A DNA stretch of 64,000 bases from Lentzea pudingi (GCF_014646255.1 NZ_BMNC01000005.1:399446-463445); one strand, 5' to 3'; shown: positions 23,631 to 32,766, numbered from the stretch's first letter. The notes: generated by a model not told the origin, from the letters alone. Made by a program: numbers and translations.

Positions 23631-25175
23631 GTGGATCGACGGACGCTCGCCGGTGGGCTCGGTGGTCTTGCGCTCGTCGTGGCCGCCGTCGTGGCGCTCC
23701 GCAGTGGCGACGCGCCGGACACCCTCAAGAAGGAGATCGCGGACGGCGTCGAGGTCGTGGCGCTGCAGGAGCCGATGAAGCCCGCGAACCCGAGGGCGCA
23801 GGCGCTCGACGTGGACGCGCTGCAGATCGCGTGGAACGGCTCGGCGTCCGCCTACGAGGTGCGCTGGAACGGCAACGAGCAGCTCGTGCCCACGCCCGAG
23901 GTCGAACTGCCGGGGCTGAACCCCGACGACGAGACGCAGGTCGAGATCCGGGCGGTCAGCGCCACCGGCAAGCGCAGTGAGCCGCTCAAGCTCGCCGCCA
24001 GGCCCAAGGACCTCTACAACGGCAAGTGGGACGACCAGCTCGTCGGCCAGCCGGACAGGTTCGACGGCCCGGAAGCGCTCGACCCGCGCAAGTGGCGGGT
24101 GGAGGCCGAAGCCGACTGCCTCGGTCTCCGGCCGTTCGGGCCCGGCAAGCGCGTCGACGTCGACTGCCCGATGGCGGCCTTCCAGTCGAACACGCCCATC
24201 CGCTTCGGGGTGCCCGCGACCGACGGCGCGACCGGCCGGGCGATCATCAGCGTCGCGGGCGCGGTCGAGTCGAGTCACGTGCGGCTGACATTGCTGCCCG
24301 ACCCGTGGCAGTACCTGAAGGAGACCGACGCGCAGCCCAGGGGCGCGGTCAGCCTCGACATCACGACGCAGGGCACGCGGATCATCGCGGACCCGGAACT
24401 CCCCCGCACCGGCAAGCAGATCGCCCTCGGCGACTCCCCCATGACCGGACTGGTCGCGGGCGTGCGGCACCGGTGGGAGATGCGGGTGCTGCCGGACGCC
24501 GTGGTCGCGCTGCGGGACGGCGTCGTGGTCGCCTACGAGCCCGTCGCGATCACGGAACGCGTGGTGCACCCGCGGATCCGCATCGACGGCGGCGGGTTCC
24601 TGGACGCGTTCGGCGTCGGGGGCGTGCCGGAACGCGTCGTGCCCACCGAGGTCATCCCGCTCGACCAGGACGTCGACCTGCCGCAGGACGTCGTCGCCGT
24701 GAAGCTCGTCAAAGCGCAGGGCAACCAGGTCACCGTCACCGACGTGCCGCTCAACGCCGGGAGGATCCCCGCCCAGGAGGCGCGGCTCGTGGTCGTCCGC
24801 AAGCCCGAGAGCCGCCCCGGCGCGCTCCCCCGGCTCGTGGACCGGCCGGGCGGCATCAAGACCGGCGGCCCCCGCCTGCACGTCATGCACGAGGACGGCG
24901 CGAAGCCCCCGCAGCCGTTGCCCGCCAAGGGACGCGTCCTCGTCACGGCCGAGCTCAACGACATCGGCCACCGCGGCATCGAGCTCGAACTCGACGGCAG
25001 GCGGATCGTCGCGCTGCCCACGAACGAGCAGGGTCCCGGTGTCCCCGGCAGGCACGAGTTCTGGCTCGACACCGGGAACCTGACCCCCGGGTCGGACGCT
25101 CGGCTCAAGCTGAGCGTCCTTCCGGCGGACGGTGGCGAACCCGTTATCGCGGAAACCGTGTTCGGGCTGGGGTGA
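23631..25175 (+). CDS. Membrane-anchored exported protein with FN3-like domain (A of a pair)
   Basis: A 514-residue protein with an N-terminal signal anchor (LAGGLGGLALVVAAVVAL, residues 5-22). A fibronectin-type-III-like module follows (about 50-130, QIAWNGSASAYEVRWNG). Then comes a jelly-roll-like region similar to concanavalin-type lectins (NGKWDDQL... through HRWEMRVL, about 135-330), and a C-terminal beta domain. No sorting motif or lipobox is present. The GTG start is supported by a TAGGGT -10 box 6 nt ahead that overlaps the tyrA stop codon. It is a diverged paralogue of the next gene; the function is unknown. Confidence 0.75.
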   Translation: MDRRTLAGGLGGLALVVAAVVALRSGDAPDTLKKEIADGVEVVALQEPMKPANPRAQALDVDALQIAWNGSASAYEVRWNGNEQLVPTPEVELPGLNPDDETQVEIRAVSATGKRSEPLKLAARPKDLYNGKWDDQLVGQPDRFDGPEALDPRKWRVEAEADCLGLRPFGPGKRVDVDCPMAAFQSNTPIRFGVPATDGATGRAIISVAGAVESSHVRLTLLPDPWQYLKETDAQPRGAVSLDITTQGTRIIADPELPRTGKQIALGDSPMTGLVAGVRHRWEMRVLPDAVVALRDGVVVAYEPVAITERVVHPRIRIDGGGFLDAFGVGGVPERVVPTEVIPLDQDVDLPQDVVAVKLVKAQGNQVTVTDVPLNAGRIPAQEARLVVVRKPESRPGALPRLVDRPGGIKTGGPRLHVMHEDGAKPPQPLPAKGRVLVTAELNDIGHRGIELELDGRRIVALPTNEQGPGVPGRHEFWLDTGNLTPGSDARLKLSVLPADGGEPVIAETVFGLG

Positions 25176-25193
25176 ACCCCTAGCGTGACCGCT

Positions 25194-26912
25194 ATGAAGC
25201 GGGTCGTCCTCGTAGTCGCGGGACTCGCGCTGGTGGCGGGCGTGATCGTGCTGCGCGACACCGGCGGGAGCGACCTGCCCACGGCTCCCCCGCCGCCGAC
25301 GAAGCTCAAGGCGTACACGGCGGAACAGCTCCTGGTGCCGGGTGCGACGGGTCGCCCGGCGACACCGGCGAACGTCGTCGCGCGCGCCGGTCACCACAAG
25401 ATCCAGCTCAACTGGTCCGGCGACGCACCCGCGTACGAGGTGCGGTGGGGCGAGAAGGTCCGGCTCGTCACGCGGCCCGGCACCCAGCTCAACGGCCTGG
25501 AGAACGAGCGCGAGCAGCAGATCGACATCCGCGCCGTCGACTCGTTCGGCCAGCGCTCACAGCCCGCCAGGACCAAGGCGACCCCGCGCGCCGACAACGC
25601 GCCGTACACGTTCGCCGACCGTTTCGACGCCCCCGCCGAGCCCGACCTGCAGCGGTGGAGGCTCTCCAAGCGCACCGACTGCGCCCGCGCCACCTCGGGC
25701 GACGAGGACGACCACGACCGCCTGGTCATCAGCAGCAGCTGCGGCACGCGCGCGGTCACGCTCAGGTCGCGCACGCCGTTCGTCCGCGACGACGCCGAGA
25801 GCCGGCTCGTGGTCGAGACCGACGCCCCGAGCACCGGCGGCAAGCTGCTGCTCGACCTCGTGCCGGGCCCGGTCAGCGTGCAGGGCGAACCGGTGCCGCC
25901 GAACACCGTCCGCGCCACGGTCTCCACCGACAACGCGGGCAACTCGATCCTCGAGCTCGTCCCGAACGGCACGACGGTCAAGCCCGTCCCCGCCGCGCTG
26001 CCGGGCGTGACGGTGCGCTGGGAGATCGTGCTGACGCCCGCCGGAGTGCAGGTCGTGCGCGACGGCGACGTCCTCGCCACCTCGCCGTTCGTGCCGCAGT
26101 GGCGCGAGGCGACGGCGTTGGTGGGCGTCGCGGCGCTGGCGGGCGACCGGATCCGCGCCGGCATCGACCTGATCGGCTACCGCACCGCCAAGGCCGACGC
26201 CCCGAGCACCGGCCCGACACCGCAGGTGCGCGTGGACGGTCCGGCCAGCACCAGCGCCCTTCCCCTCGCGGACGTCACCGCAGGTCAGCTGCGCATCGCC
26301 ATGATCCCGTCGCGCGAGAGCGAACCCATCACCGCCGTGAAGGTCAACGGCGTCCAGGTGCCGCTCAGGCCTGCCGTCGAGGGCGTGCCGTGGAAGCCGG
26401 GCGCGGAGTACCCAGCCGTCGCCGACCTGCCCAGGGAGGCCTTCACCGACAACCTGAACGTCCAGCTGGTCACGCAGGAACGCGTCCAGGTCACCCACAC
26501 CGACGTCGAGCTGACCGGCCCCCGCAGCATCGCCCAGCGCGAGACCGCCGAACCGCTGGTGGACGCGAAGCCGACGCTCGCCGACCCGGTCCCCGAGGTG
26601 CTGGACGCCGGTGGCCAGCCCATCGAGAACGGCGCCGCCTTCAACCGGGGCCGCGTGGTCCTGGAGGTGCGGATCAACGCCCTCAACGCGTCCGTGGCGG
26701 GCCTGGCCGGGTTCGAGATCCGGCTCGACGGCAACCACGTCGCGACTGTCCCGACGACTGCCGACGGACCTGCCGCGGCAGGCCGGTGGCGGATTTCACT
26801 CAACACCGCCGCCCTGACCGCCGGACCGCACGCCGTCGAGGTGAAGGCCTTCAGCACCGATTCAGAGGTGCACCCCGAAACGGGTTACGTTCCCTTTTTG
26901 CTGAAGCCCTGA
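25194..26912 (+). CDS. Membrane-anchored exported protein with FN3-like domain (B of a pair)
   Basis: This 572-residue paralogue of the preceding protein has the same layout: signal anchor (RVVLVVAGLALVAGVIVL), FN3-like module (HHKIQLNWSGDAPAYEVRWG), a lectin-like stretch (APYTFADRFDAPAEPDLQRW...) and two C-terminal beta segments. The ATG at 25194 has TAGCGT 7 nt upstream, so each gene of the pair appears to carry its own leaderless promoter. Both are predicted to face the cell wall, where FN3 and lectin-like folds bind glycans or proteins. No substrate can be named. Confidence 0.75.
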   Translation: MKRVVLVVAGLALVAGVIVLRDTGGSDLPTAPPPPTKLKAYTAEQLLVPGATGRPATPANVVARAGHHKIQLNWSGDAPAYEVRWGEKVRLVTRPGTQLNGLENEREQQIDIRAVDSFGQRSQPARTKATPRADNAPYTFADRFDAPAEPDLQRWRLSKRTDCARATSGDEDDHDRLVISSSCGTRAVTLRSRTPFVRDDAESRLVVETDAPSTGGKLLLDLVPGPVSVQGEPVPPNTVRATVSTDNAGNSILELVPNGTTVKPVPAALPGVTVRWEIVLTPAGVQVVRDGDVLATSPFVPQWREATALVGVAALAGDRIRAGIDLIGYRTAKADAPSTGPTPQVRVDGPASTSALPLADVTAGQLRIAMIPSRESEPITAVKVNGVQVPLRPAVEGVPWKPGAEYPAVADLPREAFTDNLNVQLVTQERVQVTHTDVELTGPRSIAQRETAEPLVDAKPTLADPVPEVLDAGGQPIENGAAFNRGRVVLEVRINALNASVAGLAGFEIRLDGNHVATVPTTADGPAAAGRWRISLNTAALTAGPHAVEVKAFSTDSEVHPETGYVPFLLKP

Positions 26913-26931
26913 TTGCTCCAAGATGGTTCTC

Positions 26932-28116
26932 ATGGCACGCGCACTGATCATCGACGCCGCCCGCACGCCGTTCGGGAAGTACCGGGGAGGTCTCTCCGGC
27001 ATCCGGGTGGACGACCTCGCCGCGCTGCCCATCATCGACCTGCTGCGCCGCTACCCGTCGCTCGACCTGGCGCGCATCGACGACGTGCTGCTGGGTGACG
27101 CGAACGGTGCCGGCGAGGACAACCGCAACGTCGCCCGCATGGCCGCGTTGCTGGCGGGGTTGCCGGTCTCCGTGCCGGGCGTGACGCTGAACCGGCTGTG
27201 CGCGTCCGGCGGCGAGTCGATCATCCAGGGCGCCCGTGCGCTGATCACCGGGGACGCCGACCTGATCATCGCCGGTGGGGTCGAGGGGATGTCGCGGGCG
27301 CCGTTCGTGACGGCCCGGCCGGACAAGGCCTTCCCCGACCGGCTGGAGACCGTGTCGACGGCGCTGGGCTGGCGGCTCGTGAACCCGCGCATGCCCAAGC
27401 ACTACACGATCCCGTTGGGGCTGGCCGCCGAGAACGTGGCCCACGAACTCGGGATCACCCGCGAGCAGATGGACAACTTCGCGCTGCGCTCGCACCGGCG
27501 TGCCGCCGCGGCCTGGGACGCGGGCGTGCACGAAGGGTTCGCGTTCCCCGTGCAACTGCCGGACGGGACGGCGATCCGGCGCGACGAGAACGTCCGCGCG
27601 GACACCAGCACCGAGAAGCTGGCCAAGCTGAAGCCCGCGTTCTCGGAGAACGGCTCGGTGACGGCGGGCAACGCGTCTCCGTTGAACGACGGTGCACTCG
27701 CTGCTCTGCTCGGTACGGAAGCGATCGCGTCGGAACTGGGCGTCGAGCCGCTGGGTGAGGTGATCGGCAGCGCGACCACCGGCGAGGAACCGCACCGCTT
27801 CACCATCGCGCCCGTGTCGGCGATCCGGAAGTTGGTGAAGCGCCTGCACCTCGACGCCGGTCAGGTCGACCTGTGGGAGATCAACGAGGCCTTCGCCGCG
27901 ATGGCGTTGTCCGTCGTGCACCACCTGCCCGAGATCGACAAGGAGAAGGTCAACGTCCACGGCGGCGCGATCGCCTACGGACACCCGCTCGGCGCCTCGA
28001 TGCCGCGCGTGATCATCGACCTGTGCCGCCACCTGCGGGCTCGGGGTGGCGGCGTCGGCATCGCGGCGGCGTGCGTCGGTGTGGGCCAGGGTGTGGCCGT
28101 GGCGGTGCGCGTCTAA
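26932..28116 (+). CDS. Acetyl-CoA C-acyltransferase (thiolase)
   Basis: The 394-residue thiolase has nucleophile Cys90 in NRLCASGG, the NEAFA loop (about 318), GGAIAYGHPLGAS with the catalytic His (about 346) and a C-terminal acid/base Cys in CVGVGQG. It catalyses condensation or thiolysis of acyl-CoAs. The last motif has Val where most thiolases have Gly (CxGGGQG). An ATG 9 nt upstream (26923) is possible. Acetoacetyl-CoA synthetase is encoded at 44.7-46.6 kb but is not linked. Its stop overlaps the convergent regulator gene. Confidence 0.93.
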   Translation: MARALIIDAARTPFGKYRGGLSGIRVDDLAALPIIDLLRRYPSLDLARIDDVLLGDANGAGEDNRNVARMAALLAGLPVSVPGVTLNRLCASGGESIIQGARALITGDADLIIAGGVEGMSRAPFVTARPDKAFPDRLETVSTALGWRLVNPRMPKHYTIPLGLAAENVAHELGITREQMDNFALRSHRRAAAAWDAGVHEGFAFPVQLPDGTAIRRDENVRADTSTEKLAKLKPAFSENGSVTAGNASPLNDGALAALLGTEAIASELGVEPLGEVIGSATTGEEPHRFTIAPVSAIRKLVKRLHLDAGQVDLWEINEAFAAMALSVVHHLPEIDKEKVNVHGGAIAYGHPLGASMPRVIIDLCRHLRARGGGVGIAAACVGVGQGVAVAVRV

Positions 28117-28823
28117 CGCTTCGAGTGCAGGATGTCGCGCGCCTGTTCGGCCGCGCGCACGATGCTCTCGCTGACGAAGTCGAGGAACCGCGCGATGTTC
28201 TCCAGCCGGACGGCCGCGGGAGTGCCGGGGCCGAGGCTGCTGACGCCCTGGCGCGCGGCCTCGGCGAGCGTCGTCGTGCCGGCGGCGCTCGCGATCATCG
28301 ACTGGTACCAGATGTCGCCGTCGTCGACGACGTAGCGCTCGCGGCGGCGTTCGTCGCGCACGCGGCCGATGAGACCCTGACCTTCCAGGTACGACATGGC
28401 TTTCGAGACCGTCGCCGGACTGACCTGCAGGTGCCCCACCAGTTCTGACGCGGTGAGGCTGCCGGAGTCGGTGGCGTAGAGGCTCGCGAGCGCCCTCGCC
28501 GTCATCTTCGGCAACCCCTGGCCCACGAAGATGCCCGAGAACACCTCCTCGAACTCCCGCACCGCTTCCGGGTCGCGTCCGTCGGCCCGTTCGACGGCCT
28601 GCCTTCGGGGCGTGGCCTGCTTGCGGCGCTGGGCCCGGCGTTCGGTGGTGAGCTGGGCGATGTCGGCCTTGTAGCCGGCCGGACCTCCGTTGCGCATGAC
28701 CTCGCGCGTGATCGTCGAGGTCGGCCGGTCGAGGCTCCTCGCGATCTCCGCGTACGCGAGGCCGTCGGCGAGGCCGATGGCGATCTGGCGGCGTTCCTGC
28801 TGGGTGAGTCGACCTCCTGGCAT
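28113..28823 (-). CDS. IS30-type HTH plus GbsR/MarR-type transcriptional regulator
   Basis: A 236-residue DNA-binding protein with two helix-turn-helix parts. The N-terminal one (residues 5-40, LTQQERRQIAIGLADGLAYA) resembles the HTH of IS30 transposases. The second (about 95-165, LTASELVGHLQVSPATVSKA) is a GbsR/MarR winged helix. A helical C-terminal domain may bind a ligand. The ATG is leaderless (TATGCT at 28830-28835, 6 nt ahead), and the -35 TTGCAA lies inside a GCAACG palindrome, so it probably represses itself and the divergent DUF4097 gene. Confidence 0.85.
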   Translation of the reverse strand: MPGGRLTQQERRQIAIGLADGLAYAEIARSLDRPTSTITREVMRNGGPAGYKADIAQLTTERRAQRRKQATPRRQAVERADGRDPEAVREFEEVFSGIFVGQGLPKMTARALASLYATDSGSLTASELVGHLQVSPATVSKAMSYLEGQGLIGRVRDERRRERYVVDDGDIWYQSMIASAAGTTTLAEAARQGVSSLGPGTPAAVRLENIARFLDFVSESIVRAAEQARDILHSKR

Positions 28824-28853
28824 GCGCGGAGCATAGCGTTCGTCGACACCCCA

Positions 28854-28973
28854 TTGCAACGTGCGTTGCGTTAGCTTCACATCCCGTTGCAACGATATTA
28901 GGGCGTTGAACTGGTGTAATGCGTTCTCGTCGCAACGAAGTTGTTGGTGAAATCTGGAAACGCAACGTAGCTT
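28854..28973. promoter_or_regulatory. Divergent promoters studded with GCAACG operators
   Basis: GCAACG or its complement occurs as palindromes GCAACGTGCGTTGC (28856-28869) and CGTTGCAACG (28885-28894), and as single copies at 28903-28908 (GCGTTG, partial), 28932-28937 and 28962-28967. Leftward promoter: -35 TTGCAA at 28854-28859 and -10 at 28830-28835. Rightward promoter: TTGGTG at 28944-28949 and TAGCTT at 28968-28973, spacing 18. Both are overlapped by the repeats. Confidence 0.7.
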
Positions 28974-29010
28974 TTCCATCATCAGAAACAACGAGCCACA
29001 GGAGCCCGAG

Positions 29011-29610
29011 ATGCAGACCTTCGCCACCCCCGCCCCCATCGCCGCCGTCCTCGACATCCCCGCCGGCCGCGTCCAGTTCATCGCCGCCGACCGCGCCGAC
29101 ACCGCCGTCGAGGTCCTGCCGGCCAACGCCTCGCAGAGCCGCGACGTGAAGGCCGCCGAGAAGATCGAGGTCGACTTCTCCGACGGCGTCCTGCGCGTCA
29201 CGACCAAGGCCGGCAACAAGGTCCTCGGCTCCTCCGGGTCGGTCGAGATCACCGTCCAGCTGCCCGCCGGTTCCCGCGTCGAGGCGAAGGCCGCCAGCGC
29301 CGAGTTCCGCGGCGTCGGCCGGCTCGGCGACATCGCCTTCGAGGCCGCGCAGAGCGACATCAAGATCGACGAGGCCTCGAACGTCACCGTCTCGACGCAG
29401 GCGGGCGACGTCACCATCGGCCGCCTCAACGGTTCCGCCGAGATCACCACGCAGAAGGGCGACATCACCGTCGCCTCCGGCCGCTCGGCCGCCCTCGACG
29501 CCGGCACCGCGTACGGCCGCGTCACCAACTCGCTGCGCAACGACGGCACGACCGAGATCACCATCCGCGCCACCACGTCGTACGGCGACATCACCGCCCG
29601 CAGCCTCTGA
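29011..29610 (+). CDS. DUF4097 family beta-strand repeat protein
   Basis: This 199-residue cytoplasmic-looking protein is built almost wholly of short beta strands (repeating patterns such as AQSDIKIDEASNVTVSTQAG and TTQKGDITVASG), as in the DUF4097 adhesin-like fold. There is no signal peptide or membrane segment. The ATG has AGGAG 7 nt ahead. It is divergent from the IS30-HTH/MarR regulator, a recurrent actinobacterial pairing, and 27 bp upstream of the S9 peptidase. Function is unknown. Confidence 0.85.
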   Translation: MQTFATPAPIAAVLDIPAGRVQFIAADRADTAVEVLPANASQSRDVKAAEKIEVDFSDGVLRVTTKAGNKVLGSSGSVEITVQLPAGSRVEAKAASAEFRGVGRLGDIAFEAAQSDIKIDEASNVTVSTQAGDVTIGRLNGSAEITTQKGDITVASGRSAALDAGTAYGRVTNSLRNDGTTEITIRATTSYGDITARSL

Positions 29611-29637
29611 CCACCTTCTGACTGGGGAGACATCACC

Positions 29638-31752
29638 GTGATCACCGACGCCAACTACCAAGCCGCAGAACAACTCCTCCGCCGCCCGGCGGCCCCCGGT
29701 GAACTCGTCGTCGGTGACAAGGTCCGTCCACAGTGGATCGAGGACGGCCGCCGCTTCTGGTACCAGGTCCGCGACGGCGCCGCACGCCAGTTCGTCGTCG
29801 TGGACCCGGCCGCGGGCACCCGCACCGCCGACTTCGACCCGACGCCGTTCCTGCCGACCCCCGGCAACCCGCTGGAAGTGCCGTCACCGGACGGCAAGGT
29901 CGCGGTCTCACGCCGGGGCCACGACCTCTGGGCCCGCTCGGGCGAGGAGGAATGGGCGCTCACGACCGACGGCGTCGAGGGCCACGGTTACGGCTACGGC
30001 CCGGACGCCATGAGCTACGGCACGCTGATGCGCAAGTTCGGCCTCCCGCACATGCCGCCGGCGCTGGCGTGGTCCCCGGACTCGTCCAAGGTCCTCGCCC
30101 ACCGCACCGACCAGCGGGGCGTCCGCAAGACGCACCTCATCGAGTCTCGCCCGGCCGGCGGCGGCGCCCCGGTCACGCACACCCAGCACTACGCCTACCC
30201 CGGCGACGCGGACATGCCGCTGGCCGAACTGGTCGTGTTCGACGTGGAGGCGGGCACGACGGCGTTCGCCCAGTGCGATCCGCTGCTCATGCCGGAGTTC
30301 TCACCGCTCATGGCGGGCTGGGCGTGGTGGTCCGACGACAGCACGGCCGTCTACTTCCTCTCCCGCCCCCGCGACCAGCACACCCTGACCCTGAACCGCA
30401 TGGACGCCACGTCCGGCGAGGTCCGGGTCGTGGTGAGCGAGACGGACTCCACCCGCATCGGCCCCAACCAGGTCATGTACGGCATGCCCCTCGTCCGAGT
30501 GCTCGCCGACGAGGTCCTGTGGTTCTCGCAGCGCGACGGCTGGGGCCACCTCTACCGCTACGACCTGCACACCGGCGCGTTGCTGGGCCAGGTCACCTCG
30601 GGCTCCTGGCTGGTCCGCGAGATCCTGCACGTTGACGAGACGAGACGTCTCGTCTCGTTCACGGCAAGCGGACTGGTCGCGGAGGACCCGTACCGGCGCA
30701 CCGTGTGCCAGGTCGGACTGGACGGCAACGGGTTCAGGATCGTCACCGACGACTCGCTGGACCACGTCGTCACGGTCTCGCCCGACGGAACGTACTTCGT
30801 CGACTCAGCGTCCACTGTGGACACGCCTCCGGTGACGACAGTCCGTTCATGGGACGGAGAAGTGCTGATGTCGCTGGAAATCGCCGACATCAGCCGCCTG
30901 CTCGCCACAGGCTGGACCGCGCCGGAACGCTTCTGCGTCAAGGCGGCCGACGGCACGACGGACATCTACGGCGTGCTCTACAAGCCGCGCGACTTCGACC
31001 CGTCGAACAGCTATGCCGTGGTGGACAGCGTTTATCCCGGCCCGCAGGTCACGAGGGTCGACCCGTGCTTCGACCCCGGCGGCATGGGACTCGACGCGGA
31101 ACCGTTGGCAGCACTCGGTTTCGTGGTGGTGGCGATCGACGGACGTGGCACACCGGGCCGTTCGAAGGCCTTCCTCGACGTGTCGTACGGCAACCTCGCT
31201 GGCGCGGGCAGCCTGGAGGACCACGTCGCGGCACTGCACCAGCTGGTCGAGTCACGGCCGTGGATGGACCTCGAACGGGTCGGCGTGATGGGCCACTCCG
31301 GCGGCGGGTTCGCTGCCGGACGGGCGATGCTCGCCTTCCCGGAGACCTACAAGGCAGGCGTCGCACTGTCCGGCTCGCACGACGCCCGGTGCATCGGACT
31401 GGGCTGGGCCGAGAGCGTCGACGGCGCCGACAACCCGTCAGCCTGGGAGCGCGCCTCGAACGTCGAGCTCGCGGACCGGTTGCAGGGCAAGCTGTTGCTG
31501 GTGCACGGCGAACTCGACGACACCGTGCACCCGGACCACTCGCTGCGCCTCGCGGACGCGTTGATCACGGCCGGCAAGGAGTTCGAGATGGTGATCGTGC
31601 CGGGGTCCGAGCACCTGTTCCTCGACCGGATGGCGTTCGTGCGGACGAAGGCCTGGGACTTCCTGGTCCGTGCGTTGATGGGCGTCGAGCCGCCCGCCTA
31701 CCGGCCCGCGCCGATCCTGATCGACCCCGAGGTGCTGGGAGAGATGCTCTAG
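29638..31752 (+). CDS. S9 family prolyl oligopeptidase / dipeptidyl peptidase IV-like
   Basis: The 704-residue cytoplasmic serine peptidase has an N-terminal beta-propeller (residues about 40-430, ALAWSPDSSKVLAHR, LWFSQRDGWGHLY) and a C-terminal alpha/beta hydrolase domain. The catalytic triad is Ser in GHSGGG (about 554), Asp in HGELDD (about 627) and His in SEHLF (about 660). It would cleave short peptides. The GTG start has GGGGAGA upstream. It probably shares the DUF4097 transcript and its GCAACG-controlled promoter. The stop overlaps the convergent DUF397 gene. Confidence 0.93.
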   Translation: MITDANYQAAEQLLRRPAAPGELVVGDKVRPQWIEDGRRFWYQVRDGAARQFVVVDPAAGTRTADFDPTPFLPTPGNPLEVPSPDGKVAVSRRGHDLWARSGEEEWALTTDGVEGHGYGYGPDAMSYGTLMRKFGLPHMPPALAWSPDSSKVLAHRTDQRGVRKTHLIESRPAGGGAPVTHTQHYAYPGDADMPLAELVVFDVEAGTTAFAQCDPLLMPEFSPLMAGWAWWSDDSTAVYFLSRPRDQHTLTLNRMDATSGEVRVVVSETDSTRIGPNQVMYGMPLVRVLADEVLWFSQRDGWGHLYRYDLHTGALLGQVTSGSWLVREILHVDETRRLVSFTASGLVAEDPYRRTVCQVGLDGNGFRIVTDDSLDHVVTVSPDGTYFVDSASTVDTPPVTTVRSWDGEVLMSLEIADISRLLATGWTAPERFCVKAADGTTDIYGVLYKPRDFDPSNSYAVVDSVYPGPQVTRVDPCFDPGGMGLDAEPLAALGFVVVAIDGRGTPGRSKAFLDVSYGNLAGAGSLEDHVAALHQLVESRPWMDLERVGVMGHSGGGFAAGRAMLAFPETYKAGVALSGSHDARCIGLGWAESVDGADNPSAWERASNVELADRLQGKLLLVHGELDDTVHPDHSLRLADALITAGKEFEMVIVPGSEHLFLDRMAFVRTKAWDFLVRALMGVEPPAYRPAPILIDPEVLGEML

Positions 31753-31907
31753 CGAACCTTCACGTCGGCCAGGAACGCCGACCACGCCTTGTCCGACACG
31801 GGCAGGTGCGTGGTCGGCGCCTTGCTGTCCCGGATGCCGACGCCACGACCGACCTCGACGCAGTCGCTCGAAGTGCCGCTGTAGCTGCTCTTCCGCCAGG
31901 TCGTCAT
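31749..31907 (-). CDS. DUF397 protein, 52 residues
   Basis: A short frame starting ATG at 31907 gives MTTWRKSSYSGTSSDCVEVG and ending AWSAFLADVKVR, the hallmark DUF397 pattern (W+KSSYS, CVEV, RDSK). It lies 12 nt after the XRE regulator stop, with GAGGAG overlapping that stop. In streptomycetes such pairs (WhiJ/SCO4542 type) act together in developmental control, with the small protein antagonising the regulator. Confidence 0.9.
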   Translation of the reverse strand: MTTWRKSSYSGTSSDCVEVGRGVGIRDSKAPTTHLPVSDKAWSAFLADVKVR

Positions 31908-31919
31908 GTGCCCGTCTCC

Positions 31920-32747
31920 TCACGCAAGCAAGCTTGTGATCAACTCCCTCGATTGTTCCTCATCCAAGGCCTGGACGGCGAGGGCTTCCAGCACATTGTC
32001 GTAGACGGTGATCGAGCCCTTGTCCTCGAGAAACAGGTTGGAGTTGTGGCTCTCCAGGTAGACCACCGGCTCGAACTTCGCGTAGCCGAGCCTGGTGAAC
32101 GAACCCGCGAGTCCGGCATGTACGCCGATCGAGAGCGGAACGACCCTCACGCTCACATAGGGCCGGATGGACATGCGAAGGAGTTCGTTCAGCTGCTCGA
32201 CCATCAGCTCGGCGCTACCGACCTGTAGCCGCAAGGCCTGTTCGTGGATGTAGAAGACGAACTCACGGCTCCGGTGGAAGACCGTCTTCCGTCCGGCCTT
32301 GGCGGCCACGATCTCGGCAACCTGTTCGGCCGATATCTTCGGAACCGCGCGCACGACCTCGGCGGAATACTGCTCGAGTTGGACGAGACCGGGAATGAGG
32401 TCCATCGCCCACACGAAGACCTTGTTGGCGAGCCGCTCCTGGTCGATCAACGTCGTCAGCTGCTGGGGCACGCCGTCGTTGAACTCCAGGTATCCCTTTT
32501 CCCTGGTCTCCCTGAAGAGCGCGAGCAGGCGGCGGGCTTCGTCCGGCTTCACCGTGCAGAGGCCGAGGAGCATCGCCACCTCTACCTCTGTGACGCCGCC
32601 CTTGCCCTTGACCAGGTCGGAGACCTTGGCCTCTTCCCAGTCGAGCAACTCGGCGATCCGCCGCTGCGTCATCCCGGTGGACTGGATGGCGTCGCGGACG
32701 CCATCACCGAACGAGCGGCCGACCACGCTCGAGAATCGTTTCGGCAT
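31920..32747 (-). CDS. XRE-family regulator with DUF5753 domain
   Basis: A 275-residue protein with an N-terminal XRE helix-turn-helix (residues 15-70, TGMTQRRIAELLDWEEAKVSD) and a C-terminal DUF5753 domain (about 95-270, IPGLVQLEQYSAEVVRA). This architecture is paired with DUF397 proteins throughout actinomycetes. The ATG at 32747 is preceded by TAGCTT (32754-32759) with 6 nt between, a leaderless start. The targets are not known. Confidence 0.92.
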   Translation of the reverse strand: MPKRFSSVVGRSFGDGVRDAIQSTGMTQRRIAELLDWEEAKVSDLVKGKGGVTEVEVAMLLGLCTVKPDEARRLLALFRETREKGYLEFNDGVPQQLTTLIDQERLANKVFVWAMDLIPGLVQLEQYSAEVVRAVPKISAEQVAEIVAAKAGRKTVFHRSREFVFYIHEQALRLQVGSAELMVEQLNELLRMSIRPYVSVRVVPLSIGVHAGLAGSFTRLGYAKFEPVVYLESHNSNLFLEDKGSITVYDNVLEALAVQALDEEQSRELITSLLA

Positions 32748-32766
32748 GGTCGGAAGCTAGAACCAC

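Noticed and set aside
20894..23728. Very long minus-strand open frames opposite tyrA and the amidohydrolase
   Set aside because: Arg/His/Pro/Ala-rich shadow translations of high-GC genes; only the last 162 codons, the TadA partner, are real.
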